Assembly: GCA_026416455.1 (NCBI GenBank)
Contig: JAOAFE010000001.1
Coordinates: 124,001-188,000 of the forward strand
Origin: Syntrophales bacterium
GTDB lineage: Bacteria > Desulfobacterota > Syntrophia > Syntrophales > UBA8958
Length of the DNA: 64,000 nucleotides
Reading direction: 5' to 3'
The notes beneath the pieces were generated by a model. The model was not told the DNA's origin and did not search any database. It worked only from the letters and a program-made list of their open reading frames with translations. A program made the translations under genes and the position numbers. Positions 27,301 to 36,351 of the stretch are shown here, piece after piece (the first letter of the stretch is position 1; every line of letters begins with the position of its first letter).

Positions 27301-28632
27301 ATGGATTATATTCCCCACACGGTGGAAGAGATAAACCGCATGTTGCAGGTGATCGGGGTCAAGAGCCTGGAAGATCTCTTTGTGGATATACCGCCACATC
27401 TTCGGCTCTCCCGCCGGCTCGATTTACCTGGATCGCTCTCGGAACAGGAGTTGGCTCAAGAAATTAAGGTCCTAAGCGGGAAGAACCGGATTCCCTCTTT
27501 GTGTCTGATGGGCGCCGGTGCTTATAACCATTACATACCGGCCGTCGTAAGACATGTGATCAGTAGGTCCGAATTCTACACGGCATATACCCCTTACCAG
27601 CCGGAGATTAGTCAGGGCATACTTCAGGCCATATACGAATACCAGACGATGATTCTCGAACTTACGGGCATGGAGGTAACTAATGCCTCCATGTACGATG
27701 GAGCCACGGCCATGGCGGAGGCATGCCTTATGGCCTTGAAAGCGAGAGGAACCTCCCGCGTTGTCGTATCGCGGGCCGTTCACCCTGAATACCGTAGTGT
27801 TCTTAAGACCTATGTCGGTACAAACAATTACGATGTTCAAGAGGTGCCCTTCGATAAGGAAGGGAGAACGGATTTAAGGGTCTTGACCAATGTACTCGAT
27901 CATGAGGTAGCGGTGGTGGTCATACAGAGCCCCAATTTCTTCGGTGTAATAGAAGATATGGCCGCTATTGCTCACCTAACTCGGGAAAGAAAGATAAGTC
28001 TTTGTTATACCTTCACGGAAGCCCTCTCCTTAGCTTTCCTTAAGCCACCAGGAGATTGGGGAGTTGACTTCGTTGCGGGAGAAGGGCAATCCTTTGGCAT
28101 TCCCATGAATTATGGTGGCCCTTCTCTGGGCATTCTGGCCACGACCAGAGAATTTCTGCGTCGCATTCCCGGTCGAATAGTAGGGGCAACTAAAGACAGA
28201 GAAGGTAACAGAGGCTTTGTTCTTACACTTCAGACAAGGGAGCAGCATATTAGGAGAGAAAAGGCGACCTCAAATATTTGTTCCAACGAAGCCCTGTGTG
28301 CCTTGGCGGCTTGCGTATACCTCTCCCTGATGGGGAAGAATATAATGAAGCTTGCCCGGCTAAATTTTGAGAAAGCCCATTATCTGGCCGATCAATTGTC
28401 AAAATTGAAAGGTTGGAAACTGTCTTTTCCGACCCCGTTTTTTAACGAGTTCACCCTCCAGGTACCGGACATGCCATCCGTTGTCGAGGCTCTGTCCCAG
28501 GAAGGAATTTTGCCGGGCTACGTGCTCAATAGGGATTATCCGGAATTGGCATCAGACCTTGTTTTTTGCGTGACCGAGGTGGTCACGCGAGAAGATATGG
28601 ATAAAGTGGTATCAATCTTGAGGCGGGTGTAA
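27301..28632 (+). CDS. gcvPA: Glycine dehydrogenase (decarboxylating) subunit 1
   Basis: This 443-residue protein is the alpha half of the split, two-subunit P protein found in many anaerobes. It begins MDYIPHTVEEINRMLQVIG and includes FYTAYTPYQPEISQGILQ, GMEVTNASMYDG and GRIVGATKDREGNRGFVLTL, all family marks. It starts directly after gcvH. Confidence 0.96.
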   Translation: MDYIPHTVEEINRMLQVIGVKSLEDLFVDIPPHLRLSRRLDLPGSLSEQELAQEIKVLSGKNRIPSLCLMGAGAYNHYIPAVVRHVISRSEFYTAYTPYQPEISQGILQAIYEYQTMILELTGMEVTNASMYDGATAMAEACLMALKARGTSRVVVSRAVHPEYRSVLKTYVGTNNYDVQEVPFDKEGRTDLRVLTNVLDHEVAVVVIQSPNFFGVIEDMAAIAHLTRERKISLCYTFTEALSLAFLKPPGDWGVDFVAGEGQSFGIPMNYGGPSLGILATTREFLRRIPGRIVGATKDREGNRGFVLTLQTREQHIRREKATSNICSNEALCALAACVYLSLMGKNIMKLARLNFEKAHYLADQLSKLKGWKLSFPTPFFNEFTLQVPDMPSVVEALSQEGILPGYVLNRDYPELASDLVFCVTEVVTREDMDKVVSILRRV

Positions 28633-28636
28633 TTCT

Positions 28637-30097
28637 ATGGAACTGATCTTCGAAAAAAGCAGGCCGGGATATGGGGGTTACCAGGTACCGAAAACAGACG
28701 TTCCCGAAATTATTTTAGAAGAGTATATAGATAGCTCGCTGATTAGGGAAGATCTTTCTCTTCCCGAAGTGGCGGAAATAGAGGTTATTCGTCACTACAC
28801 CGCCCTATCACGCATGAATTTTGGAGTGGATACGGGCTTCTACCCTCTCGGTTCCTGTACGATGAAGTATAACCCGAAGATAAACGAGGATCTATCGCAC
28901 CTTCCGGCCTTTGAGGAGCTTCATCCCTATGGACCGGAATCTTGGTCTCAAGGGTCTCTTCAGCTCATGTACGAGCTCAAATCTTTCCTGTGTGAGATAT
29001 TCGGTATGGCCGATTTTTCATTGCAACCGGCCGCCGGTGCCCATGGTGAACTTACGGGGATGATTATTTGTCGAAAGTACTTCGACAAGAAAAAAGAGAG
29101 GAGGAGTAAAATTCTTATCCCCGATACGGCGCACGGGACAAATCCGGCCTCCGGTGCCCTCTGCGGTTACGAAGTTGTGACGGTAAAAAGCGATAGGGAC
29201 GGTAACATAGACCTTGATCATCTTGGTCGCATGATGACAGATGACGTAGCTGCTCTTATGCTGACCAATCCCAATACTCTTGGTTTGTTCGAACGCAACA
29301 TAGAAGCCGTGGCCGATATAGTGCACATCAAGGGCGGTATCCTCTATGGGGACGGGGCCAATGCCAATGCCTTTCTAGGGAAATGTCGTCCTGGTGATCT
29401 CGGATTTGATATCATCCAAGTAAATCTACACAAGACCTTCTCCTCTCCTCACGGCTCCGGAGGTCCGGGGAGTGGTCCCGTCGGGGTTGCACCTCATCTC
29501 GTTGATTTTCTTCCCATACCCAGGGTTGTGAGGGATGGAGAAGCCTACAGAATGGAGTACGATTTTCCCGATTCCATAGGACGCGTCAAATCTTTCTACG
29601 GCAATTTTTCTGTTCTTCTTCGTGCTTATGCCTACATAAGATCTCTGGGAGCTGAGGGACTAATGAAGGTCGCGGAAATCGCCGTCCTCAATGCCAACTA
29701 CGTACGCACGCGTCTCAAACCCTTCTTCGACCTGCCCTACGATCGCATGTGTATGCACGAGTGTGTCTTTTCGGGTCGTAGACAACTTGCGAATTGGGGG
29801 GTTAAAACGGCTCATATGGCGAAAAGGCTAATAGATTATGGATTTCATCCACCTACGGTGTATTTTCCTCTCATCGTACCGGAGGCCATGATGATTGAAC
29901 CGACGGAGACGGAAAGCGTGACGATGTTGGATAAGTTCTGTGAAGCGATGATTGCCATAGCGAAAGAGGCAGAAAAGGCGCCAGAAAACCTAAAAAAGGC
30001 ACCCTTGAATGGGGCTATCTCACAGTTGGATGAAGTGCTTGCGGCGAGGGAGCCTGACATCAGGTGGAAAAAAAGAGGTGAAGGAAATGGTCATTGA
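28637..30097 (+). CDS. gcvPB: Glycine dehydrogenase (decarboxylating) subunit 2
   Basis: The 486-residue beta half of the P protein holds the PLP site, with the lysine in VNLHKTFSSPHGSGGPG. It also shows YPLGSCTMKYNPK and DTAHGTNPASGAL. With PA it decarboxylates glycine, or runs in reverse to make glycine from CO2. It begins 4 bases after gcvPA and overlaps lipA by 11. Confidence 0.96.
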   Translation: MELIFEKSRPGYGGYQVPKTDVPEIILEEYIDSSLIREDLSLPEVAEIEVIRHYTALSRMNFGVDTGFYPLGSCTMKYNPKINEDLSHLPAFEELHPYGPESWSQGSLQLMYELKSFLCEIFGMADFSLQPAAGAHGELTGMIICRKYFDKKKERRSKILIPDTAHGTNPASGALCGYEVVTVKSDRDGNIDLDHLGRMMTDDVAALMLTNPNTLGLFERNIEAVADIVHIKGGILYGDGANANAFLGKCRPGDLGFDIIQVNLHKTFSSPHGSGGPGSGPVGVAPHLVDFLPIPRVVRDGEAYRMEYDFPDSIGRVKSFYGNFSVLLRAYAYIRSLGAEGLMKVAEIAVLNANYVRTRLKPFFDLPYDRMCMHECVFSGRRQLANWGVKTAHMAKRLIDYGFHPPTVYFPLIVPEAMMIEPTETESVTMLDKFCEAMIAIAKEAEKAPENLKKAPLNGAISQLDEVLAAREPDIRWKKRGEGNGH

Positions 30098-30986
30098 GGT
30101 GGTGCCAAAAGGGGTGAGAAAACCTTCTTGGTTGAAGGTGCCCCTGCCTTCCGGCTATAGGTACTACGAGGTAAGAAAAATATTAAGGGAGAGGAGACTT
30201 CATACCGTCTGTGAGGAAGGGAATTGCCCAAACCGGGCTGAATGCTTTAATCGAGGAACGGCAACGTTTCTCATAATGGGACGGATCTGCACCCGCCGTT
30301 GTCTTTATTGTAACGTGCACAGTGGATATCCGGAAGAAATAGACTTGGGAGAAGTGGAGCGGGTTGTGCAGGCCGTGAGAGACCTTGATTTGAAATACGC
30401 TGTAATCACTTCCGTGACAAGAGATGATTTGACTGATGGAGGGGCAAGCCTCTTTGCTACATTGGTGAAGGGATTAAGACAGGAGTTTCAGGGAATGGGA
30501 ATAGAGATTCTTATTCCTGACTTTGGCGGAAACCTGGATGCCTTGGAGCAAGTGATTGAAGCGCGTCCAGATGTAATTAATCATAATATAGAATGTGTTT
30601 CTTCCCTGTTTCAATCTCTTAGACCCCAGGGCAATTATAGAAGGTCACTTGAAGTGCTGAAACGTGCAGCCGAAGGAGGGATTAGGACAAAATCTGGTCT
30701 TATGGTAGGTCTGGGTGAAAATTATATAGAAATAAGGAACACCCTCCAGGATCTTTTGGCGGCCCATTGTCGCTGGGTTACCATTGGGCAGTATCAGCAG
30801 CCCACGTATAAACACTGGCCCGTTTACAAATACTATACTCCTGAGGAGTTTGTTCATTTAGATAAAGAAGCTCGTGCGTTGGGTTTTGAAGTAGTAGTCT
30901 CGGGACCGCTCGTTAGAAGTTCTTATCGCGCCAGCCTTTACTGTGGCCAAGAAGGGAAAAATTACAGAGGAGGAAAGGGTGAATAA
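30087..30986 (+). CDS. lipA: Lipoyl synthase LipA
   Basis: LipA (299 residues) inserts two sulfurs into octanoyl-GcvH. Both clusters are marked: the auxiliary CEEGNCPNRAEC and the radical SAM CTRRCLYC. The C-terminus carries VRSSYRAS, where the Ser ligates the auxiliary cluster. The ATG at 30087 follows GAGGTGAAGGA; a longer start at 30009 would lie inside gcvPB. Placement here supplies the lipoyl group for GcvH. Confidence 0.95.
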   Translation: MVIEVVPKGVRKPSWLKVPLPSGYRYYEVRKILRERRLHTVCEEGNCPNRAECFNRGTATFLIMGRICTRRCLYCNVHSGYPEEIDLGEVERVVQAVRDLDLKYAVITSVTRDDLTDGGASLFATLVKGLRQEFQGMGIEILIPDFGGNLDALEQVIEARPDVINHNIECVSSLFQSLRPQGNYRRSLEVLKRAAEGGIRTKSGLMVGLGENYIEIRNTLQDLLAAHCRWVTIGQYQQPTYKHWPVYKYYTPEEFVHLDKEARALGFEVVVSGPLVRSSYRASLYCGQEGKNYRGGKGE

Positions 30987-32334
30987 AAATTATACCCACG
31001 ATTTAATCGTTATTGGTGGAGGGCCCGGTGGCCACGCAGTGGCAGAAAACGCGGCCAATTACGGGGCCAAGGTATGTATCATAGAGCGTTCTGATTGGGG
31101 TGGAACCTGTACCCATCGAGGTTGCATCCCGACCAAGGCTCTCCTCGCTTCCAGCAAGAGATTTGCTGATTTAAAGAAATTGAAACGTTTAGGTATCTCC
31201 GTGCGGGACTCGTCTTTCGACTTCGAGGCCGTTAAAAGACATCAAATGCAGATGGTGAGGCTTTCGGCCATGGGAATTGAAATCACGCTCCGGGAGGCAG
31301 GGGTGGAGCTCAAGCTGGGGGAAGGGGTGCTGCTTGGACCGGAGGAAGTGGAATTCCGATCTCCCGCGGGAGAAAAGCAGCTCTTGACGGCGCCTTACAT
31401 TGCTTTGGCCTGGGGATCGGAACCGAAACAGCTGCCTATTCTCGGTCAGAGCGATCGCATTCTTACCTCCGATGAATTTCTTTCCCTCGTTACTTTACCT
31501 CGGCAGGTGATCATAATCGGGGCCAATGTAATTGGGGTAGAATTTGCTACTTTTCTCGCCGAAATGGGAAGTAACGTCATCTTGGTGGAAATTCTTGACC
31601 GTATTCTGCCCTACGAAGACGAGGAGGCGGCCGAGCTATTGGAGAAAGAACTAAAACAGCTGGGTGTCGTGATTCACACCGCCACGCACGTGAAAGGATC
31701 CGAAGATAAGGAAAGTGGAATTGTGGTGATGGCGGAAAAAGGAGGACAGACCTTAACGCTAGAAGGGGATTGTATCCTTCTATGTGTAGGTCGTAAGCCA
31801 CGTCTTTACCGTGATCAATTGGATCAAGCGGGAGTAAAATATACAGAGGAGGGAATATTGGTGGATCGGAGGCTTCGGACTAATGTGCCGGGGATATTCG
31901 CCGTGGGCGATGTTACGGGAGGGATGATGCTCGCTCATCGGGCCATACAGCAGGGCAGGGCGTTGGCTTCGTGTCTCTTTTCTGATGGATCCATAACTTA
32001 CATTGAAGAAGCGGTACCTTCAGTGGTTTATTCTCATCCACCTCTAGCTCGCGTGGGGCTCACAGTACGGGAAGCAAGGAACAAGGGACTAGATATTGAC
32101 GTGATAAAAAAGGAGTATAGTGCCAACATTATGGCCCGGACTGAGTTGGCGGGACAGGGGTTTGTAAAGTTTGTCTTCCATGAGAATCGCTTGGTTGGTG
32201 CCACTATATTTGGAGCCGAATCTTCAGAGCTTATTGTTTCCCTCGGATTGGCCGTAGCTGGCCGCTTGGAGAGACAGGTACTTTCATCGTGGATCATTCC
32301 TCACCCGACCTTAAGCGAGGTGCTGAGAATATAA
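30979..32334 (+). CDS. lpdA: Dihydrolipoyl dehydrogenase (L protein)
   Basis: This 451-residue flavoprotein reoxidises the H-protein dihydrolipoyl arm with NAD. It shows an FAD motif VIGGGPGGHAVAENAA, the redox disulfide GGTCTHRGCIPTKALL, an NAD-binding IIGANVIGVEFATFLAEMG, the second FAD motif GIFAVGDVTGG and the catalytic HPTLSE near the end. The GTG at 30979, after GAGGAGGAAAG, is preferred to the GTG at 30943; it overlaps lipA by 8 bases. It is the last gene of the glycine operon. Confidence 0.93.
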   Translation: MNKNYTHDLIVIGGGPGGHAVAENAANYGAKVCIIERSDWGGTCTHRGCIPTKALLASSKRFADLKKLKRLGISVRDSSFDFEAVKRHQMQMVRLSAMGIEITLREAGVELKLGEGVLLGPEEVEFRSPAGEKQLLTAPYIALAWGSEPKQLPILGQSDRILTSDEFLSLVTLPRQVIIIGANVIGVEFATFLAEMGSNVILVEILDRILPYEDEEAAELLEKELKQLGVVIHTATHVKGSEDKESGIVVMAEKGGQTLTLEGDCILLCVGRKPRLYRDQLDQAGVKYTEEGILVDRRLRTNVPGIFAVGDVTGGMMLAHRAIQQGRALASCLFSDGSITYIEEAVPSVVYSHPPLARVGLTVREARNKGLDIDVIKKEYSANIMARTELAGQGFVKFVFHENRLVGATIFGAESSELIVSLGLAVAGRLERQVLSSWIIPHPTLSEVLRI

Positions 32335-32335
32335 T

Positions 32336-32791
32336 TTAGGCATTTATTTCATCTATCATCGTACCGAGAAGGAAAGCTGTTTTTCCTACCAAGTCCACAC
32401 ACCTTTGGGATTTACTTCGATAGAAATCTTTAACTTCTTCACGGTTGTTCCAGTCAATACCAATAATGTGTCGACATAGGATTTGACCTTCTCCTACTTC
32501 CTGAGAAAAACGTCGGATAAAGTCTCTTGTGTATAACCACATTCTCCGATCTTCTAATTCCTCCTCTCGACCACGGCTGAAGATGAGACCTATAACGGCG
32601 AGCCCTCCTACCACTGCTCCGCAGACCTCACCGTTTCCACCCAAGCCTCCGCCGAATGCCCCCATGGCCTTTACAAGTTCGTTCGAAAGAAGATTAAGCC
32701 TTTTCATACCCACTGCCGCTACCGCTTGGCTGCAGTGAAATCTTTTCCGCATCATTTGCATGGCTTCATTTTTCATTTCCTCGGGGGTCAT
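32336..32791 (-). CDS. C_GCAxxG_C_C family protein
   Basis: This 151-residue protein has the Cys/Gly pattern that names its family: Cys in FHCSQAV, GGGLGGNGEVCGAVVGG in the middle, and later single Cys (ILCRHI, QRCVDLV). Family members are common in anaerobes and are predicted to be redox-active or to bind a metal cluster. It lies 6 bases past the CoA-binding protein gene and is probably co-transcribed with it. The function is not known. Confidence 0.82.
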   Translation of the reverse strand: MTPEEMKNEAMQMMRKRFHCSQAVAAVGMKRLNLLSNELVKAMGAFGGGLGGNGEVCGAVVGGLAVIGLIFSRGREEELEDRRMWLYTRDFIRRFSQEVGEGQILCRHIIGIDWNNREEVKDFYRSKSQRCVDLVGKTAFLLGTMIDEINA

Positions 32792-32797
32792 TTTTGG

Positions 32798-34198
32798 TTA
32801 CCTCCTCTTGTGTCTTTCTTTAATCTGGGCATACTTCCACATGCGGGAAAAAACTCTCACTGCCATCTCCGGTAAATCAAAGCAGGGGAAACCATGCTCT
32901 TCAAGAAAAGCCTGACATTCTTGGAAATCTTTTTTACTTCCCAACAGGCTGAAGAATAGAGGCTTCGAACATTGGCCGGAAAAGGCCTCCGCTAAGGGTT
33001 GATAAACTTCGGCGCCCGCGTTTGCGAAGGAAATTGAGATGATGCCATGCACATTTTCGTCTTCCATCAGGGCTTTAAGGGTGGTAATCATCGTCTTTTC
33101 GAATCCGTGAACGGCCATGTCGGGGAATATATCCACCGGATTTCTTGCCTTAGAGGGAGTACTTATCACCTGCTTCAATTTCTGCTGTGTTTCGTTGTTG
33201 AAATTGGCTATCGTTAGGCCTTCTTCCACGGCCGTATCGATTGACATGATAGCTTGAGCACCACTAAAAGTAACCAGGGCAAGGGACGGCCCTTTCGGTT
33301 GAGGCATGGTGAGGAATCCACGTAAAGTGCGGATCAATTCGTCGATGGAGGGTATGCGCAAAATACCGGCTTGGCGGAGGGCTCCATTCAAAACTTCGTC
33401 AGATACGGCCATGCTCGCGGTATGAGATGCCGCCCGGGCAGCTCCGGCTTCTGTTTTTCCTCCCTTCAGCAGAAGAACTGGTTTGACGGCTGTTGTTTGC
33501 CGCGCAATATCTATGAACCTCCTGCCGTCTCGAACATCTTCCAAATACATACCCACGATTTTAGTCTTTTCATCGTCTTTTAGATATTCGAGCGCGTCCG
33601 ATTCATCTACATCTACTTTGTTGCCCAGGCCAAGACCTTTCGATAGCTGAAGACCTTCGTAAGAGCTCAGATGACGGAGAAGGGCACCGACGAAGATACC
33701 GGATTGGGCTACAAAACCTATGGAACCGGGCCTCATCATCCATCGATTGGCGAAGTATGAGGTCGTAAGCCCTGTGTCAGTATTGACGATGCCCAGGGTA
33801 TTGGGACCGAAACCCCTAATGCCCGATTCTTTTATTATTTCTTTTATCTCGTTTTGGTAGCGAGCTCCTTCGGCACCGGTTTCGGCAAACCCTTCGGAAG
33901 TAATAACGACACCCTTTACCCCTTTCTTCACACAATCGCGCAAAACGGAGGGAACCACTGGAGGTGGCACATGAAAGACAGCAATGTCAACCTGAAAAGG
34001 TACCTCATCTAAACTCTTGTAAAGAGGAAGTCCGAACACTTCTCCTCCCTGCGGGTTAATTCCAGCAAAATTGCCCTGGAATCCCACTCTCTTAAGAACG
34101 TATAATAGTTGAGAACCACTCTTTTTCTCGTCTCTCGACGCCCCTACGACCACTACGCCCTTTGCCTCCATGATTTCGCTCAGAGAAACCCTCTGCAT
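32798..34198 (-). CDS. NDP-forming acyl-CoA synthetase, alpha-type subunit (CoA-binding)
   Basis: This 466-residue protein matches the alpha part of ADP-forming acetyl-CoA synthetases: an N-terminal CoA-binding domain (VVVVGASRDEKKSGSQLLYVLKRVGF), a second succinyl-CoA ligase-like domain (GFVAQSGIFVGALL) and the region SHTASMA, whose His aligns with the phosphorylated His. The ATP-grasp beta part is not fused and not in the window, so it must be supplied elsewhere if it forms an energy-conserving acyl-CoA ligase. The ATG at 34198 follows AGGAGG; an ATG at 34216 has no ribosome site. Confidence 0.82.
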   Translation of the reverse strand: MQRVSLSEIMEAKGVVVVGASRDEKKSGSQLLYVLKRVGFQGNFAGINPQGGEVFGLPLYKSLDEVPFQVDIAVFHVPPPVVPSVLRDCVKKGVKGVVITSEGFAETGAEGARYQNEIKEIIKESGIRGFGPNTLGIVNTDTGLTTSYFANRWMMRPGSIGFVAQSGIFVGALLRHLSSYEGLQLSKGLGLGNKVDVDESDALEYLKDDEKTKIVGMYLEDVRDGRRFIDIARQTTAVKPVLLLKGGKTEAGAARAASHTASMAVSDEVLNGALRQAGILRIPSIDELIRTLRGFLTMPQPKGPSLALVTFSGAQAIMSIDTAVEEGLTIANFNNETQQKLKQVISTPSKARNPVDIFPDMAVHGFEKTMITTLKALMEDENVHGIISISFANAGAEVYQPLAEAFSGQCSKPLFFSLLGSKKDFQECQAFLEEHGFPCFDLPEMAVRVFSRMWKYAQIKERHKRR

Positions 34199-34264
34199 CT
34201 CCGCCTCCTGTACCATCTGGTTAAGAACGATATTTTATGTAACAGGTAAGGAAGTCACCAGTCA

Positions 34265-34444
34265 ATGATGAATATTTCCTCACGGGATGGGGAGTTATTT
34301 GCCTTGTATTTAGGTACGGATATGATAATAATTCTCGCCAAACCGTATGGGGAAAAGAACTATAGAAGGGTAATGAGGGGAACAAAAAAATATGGTACGT
34401 ATCTTGCTGTCAAAACAGTCGTAGTGTTAATCTTTTATTTATAG
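34265..34444 (+). CDS. Possible small ORF, 59 residues
   Basis: The frame starts with two ATG codons and ends at a TAG at 34442-34444. The product is basic in the middle (KNYRRVMRGTKKYG) and ends in a hydrophobic run (VKTVVVLIFYL). An AAGGAAG lies about 15 bases upstream, rather far for a ribosome site. It fills the gap before the small exported protein gene. No family is recognised; it may be chance. Confidence 0.2.
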   Translation: MMNISSRDGELFALYLGTDMIIILAKPYGEKNYRRVMRGTKKYGTYLAVKTVVVLIFYL

Positions 34445-34450
34445 GCGCCC

Positions 34451-34834
34451 ATGATTAGGATTTTGATTTTCTCTCTGGTGTCAACCATTTTCTTTTGTTT
34501 TACCTATCCACTTTCGGTGTCTATCGGCACCGAGAAAAAGGATAAGGTGGAAAAGGCGGTCTCCAAAACACCCACTCAGCGAGAGACGAGGATGAAGGCA
34601 TCGGGTCTGGTAAGGGAGATCACCGAGGGGGTCCTTGTCATCGAAAGGAATATAACCGGTGAGCTCATGGAGTTTCAGTTGGAGAAGCCCTTGAGTGGCA
34701 TTTCAGGGGGAGACAAAGTGTTAGTAAGTTACATCCAGGCGAATGGTCGTAATATAGCGAAAAAAGTGATAAAGCACACCCCGAAGCCAAAAGCCCCCCT
34801 TCCTGCCTCGTCCCCTGCCCATACGGGCAAGTAA
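34451..34834 (+). CDS. Small exported protein of unknown function
   Basis: This 127-residue protein has an N-terminal hydrophobic signal (ILIFSLVSTIFFCFTYPLSVS), a basic linker, then a compact beta-rich region of about 60 residues (ASGLVREITEGVLVIERN through VLVSYIQANGRNIAKKVI) and a proline/lysine-rich tail. This shape resembles small OB-like or DUF5666-type periplasmic domains, but I do not recognise the family. It starts 6 bases past the small ORF and lies 23 bases before the histidine kinase gene, so it may be sensed or controlled by that kinase. Confidence 0.6.
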   Translation: MIRILIFSLVSTIFFCFTYPLSVSIGTEKKDKVEKAVSKTPTQRETRMKASGLVREITEGVLVIERNITGELMEFQLEKPLSGISGGDKVLVSYIQANGRNIAKKVIKHTPKPKAPLPASSPAHTGK

Positions 34835-34857
34835 CGATCGTGAGGATATAAAGACAG

Positions 34858-36351
34858 GTGACATTACGGACAAGACTGCTAGTGGTGACAGTATTGGGGC
34901 TGGCCTTGACGATGGGCATTTGGGGTTGGTTACAGCTGAAACTGCTTGATCGCATTATTCTTTCCCAACAAGAGAAGAGACTTACCGAGCTTGCAGAAAC
35001 CGTGAGCACTTACTACCAACATTTCCCCACTCGACGTGGGCTGGCGGCACTGGATATAACCCTGAAAGACCAGGTTCAAGGGGACCCACGTCTCGCCAGA
35101 ATTGACCTTTTTACCATGCACCGAGGTAACGTCGAATTCGTAGCGGGAGCCGGTAGGATAGCTTACGATTGGCCGGATGTAAAAGTTGCTGATGCGATTA
35201 GGACGATGAAATCCGAAACGTTCCAACTAGAGACAGAAAGCGGTCCAGCCCTTGGAATACTCGTGCCTTGGGCCAGTGAGGAGCATCAATCTGTCCATGC
35301 TGTAGGTATCATAGGTTTTTCCCAGTTAAGATACGAGGTCGTCAAAAGGGCCAGAATATTTCTCTTTTTCAGTAGTGTTGGATTTCTCGTGGTATTTCTT
35401 TTTTTAATTATATTTGCCTTTGATAGCATGATCGGTCGGCCTCTCGAAAAAATGGTAAATACTATCGATAAATTCCAGGCTGGACAGTACAAAGACCGTA
35501 TCAGTGTAACGAGGCGGGATGAACTGGGAATTGTAGCTGAACATTTTAATGCCATGGCGGAAGAGATAGAGAGGGTGATGGCGAGGAATGAAGAATTGAC
35601 GGCACATCTGCAGATGAGGGTACAAGAGGAAACGGCTAAGGTGGTACAATTACAAAATCAAGTCAGTCAGCTACAAAAGCTTTCGGCTATGGGCTACCTC
35701 ATGGCCACCTTGGCCCATGACATGGGGACCCCTCTTCACTCAATTGCGGGCATGGCGGAGCTACTGTTGGAGCGAGGGGGATGGCCGCCTGATGTGGAAA
35801 GAAAATTGGAAATCGTCGTTCAGCAGGCGCGAAAGTTAAATCTCGCTATCCAACATATGAAAAGAATGACCAGACCTCCCGAAGCCCATTTTGAGGATGT
35901 CACCTGTGAAGAGTTAATCGAAGAGAATCTGCCACTGCTTGAGTCCCTGCTGAAAAGATTGCCTATTTCCATCTCCTTTAAAATAGAAAAAGAACTGCCT
36001 CGCATTTACGTCGATCGGAATCGTTTTCAGACAGCTCTGCTTAATCTGGTCCAGAATTCGGCGGAAGCCATAGGTGAAAAGGAAGGGAAAATTGAGATTA
36101 GGGTTGACTTCGTGGCAGAGACTAACGCCATTCGTTTGTCCGTCAAAGATGATGGGCCTGGTATCCCGGAGGAGATAAAGGACCGAGTGTGTGAGCCTTT
36201 CTTCAGCACCCATGAGGCCGAGGGTTTAAGAGGGCTGGGGCTGGCGATCGTACAGGATATTATGAAGACCCATGCCGGATGGATGGAAATAAAAAGTGCT
36301 GAGGGACAAGGAACTGAAGTAGCGCTTTATTTTCCTGTGTTGACACATTAA
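34858..36351 (+). CDS. Membrane sensor histidine kinase with HAMP domain
   Basis: This 497-residue kinase has helix 1 (about residues 6-25), a periplasmic sensor of about 135 residues, helix 2 (about 167-188), a HAMP domain ending near residue 245, a coiled-coil linker (LQMRVQEETAKVVQLQNQVSQLQ), the phospho-His in LAHDMGTPLHSIAGM, and an ATPase domain with NLVQNSAEAI, DDGPGIP and GLRGLGLAIVQD. The start is a GTG at 34858. Its stop overlaps the convergent stop of the sigma-54 response regulator, the likely partner. Confidence 0.88.
   Translation: MTLRTRLLVVTVLGLALTMGIWGWLQLKLLDRIILSQQEKRLTELAETVSTYYQHFPTRRGLAALDITLKDQVQGDPRLARIDLFTMHRGNVEFVAGAGRIAYDWPDVKVADAIRTMKSETFQLETESGPALGILVPWASEEHQSVHAVGIIGFSQLRYEVVKRARIFLFFSSVGFLVVFLFLIIFAFDSMIGRPLEKMVNTIDKFQAGQYKDRISVTRRDELGIVAEHFNAMAEEIERVMARNEELTAHLQMRVQEETAKVVQLQNQVSQLQKLSAMGYLMATLAHDMGTPLHSIAGMAELLLERGGWPPDVERKLEIVVQQARKLNLAIQHMKRMTRPPEAHFEDVTCEELIEENLPLLESLLKRLPISISFKIEKELPRIYVDRNRFQTALLNLVQNSAEAIGEKEGKIEIRVDFVAETNAIRLSVKDDGPGIPEEIKDRVCEPFFSTHEAEGLRGLGLAIVQDIMKTHAGWMEIKSAEGQGTEVALYFPVLTH

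Noticed and set aside
30009-30086. Longer LipA start
   Set aside because: It would extend far into gcvPB without a ribosome site; the ATG at 30087 is well placed.
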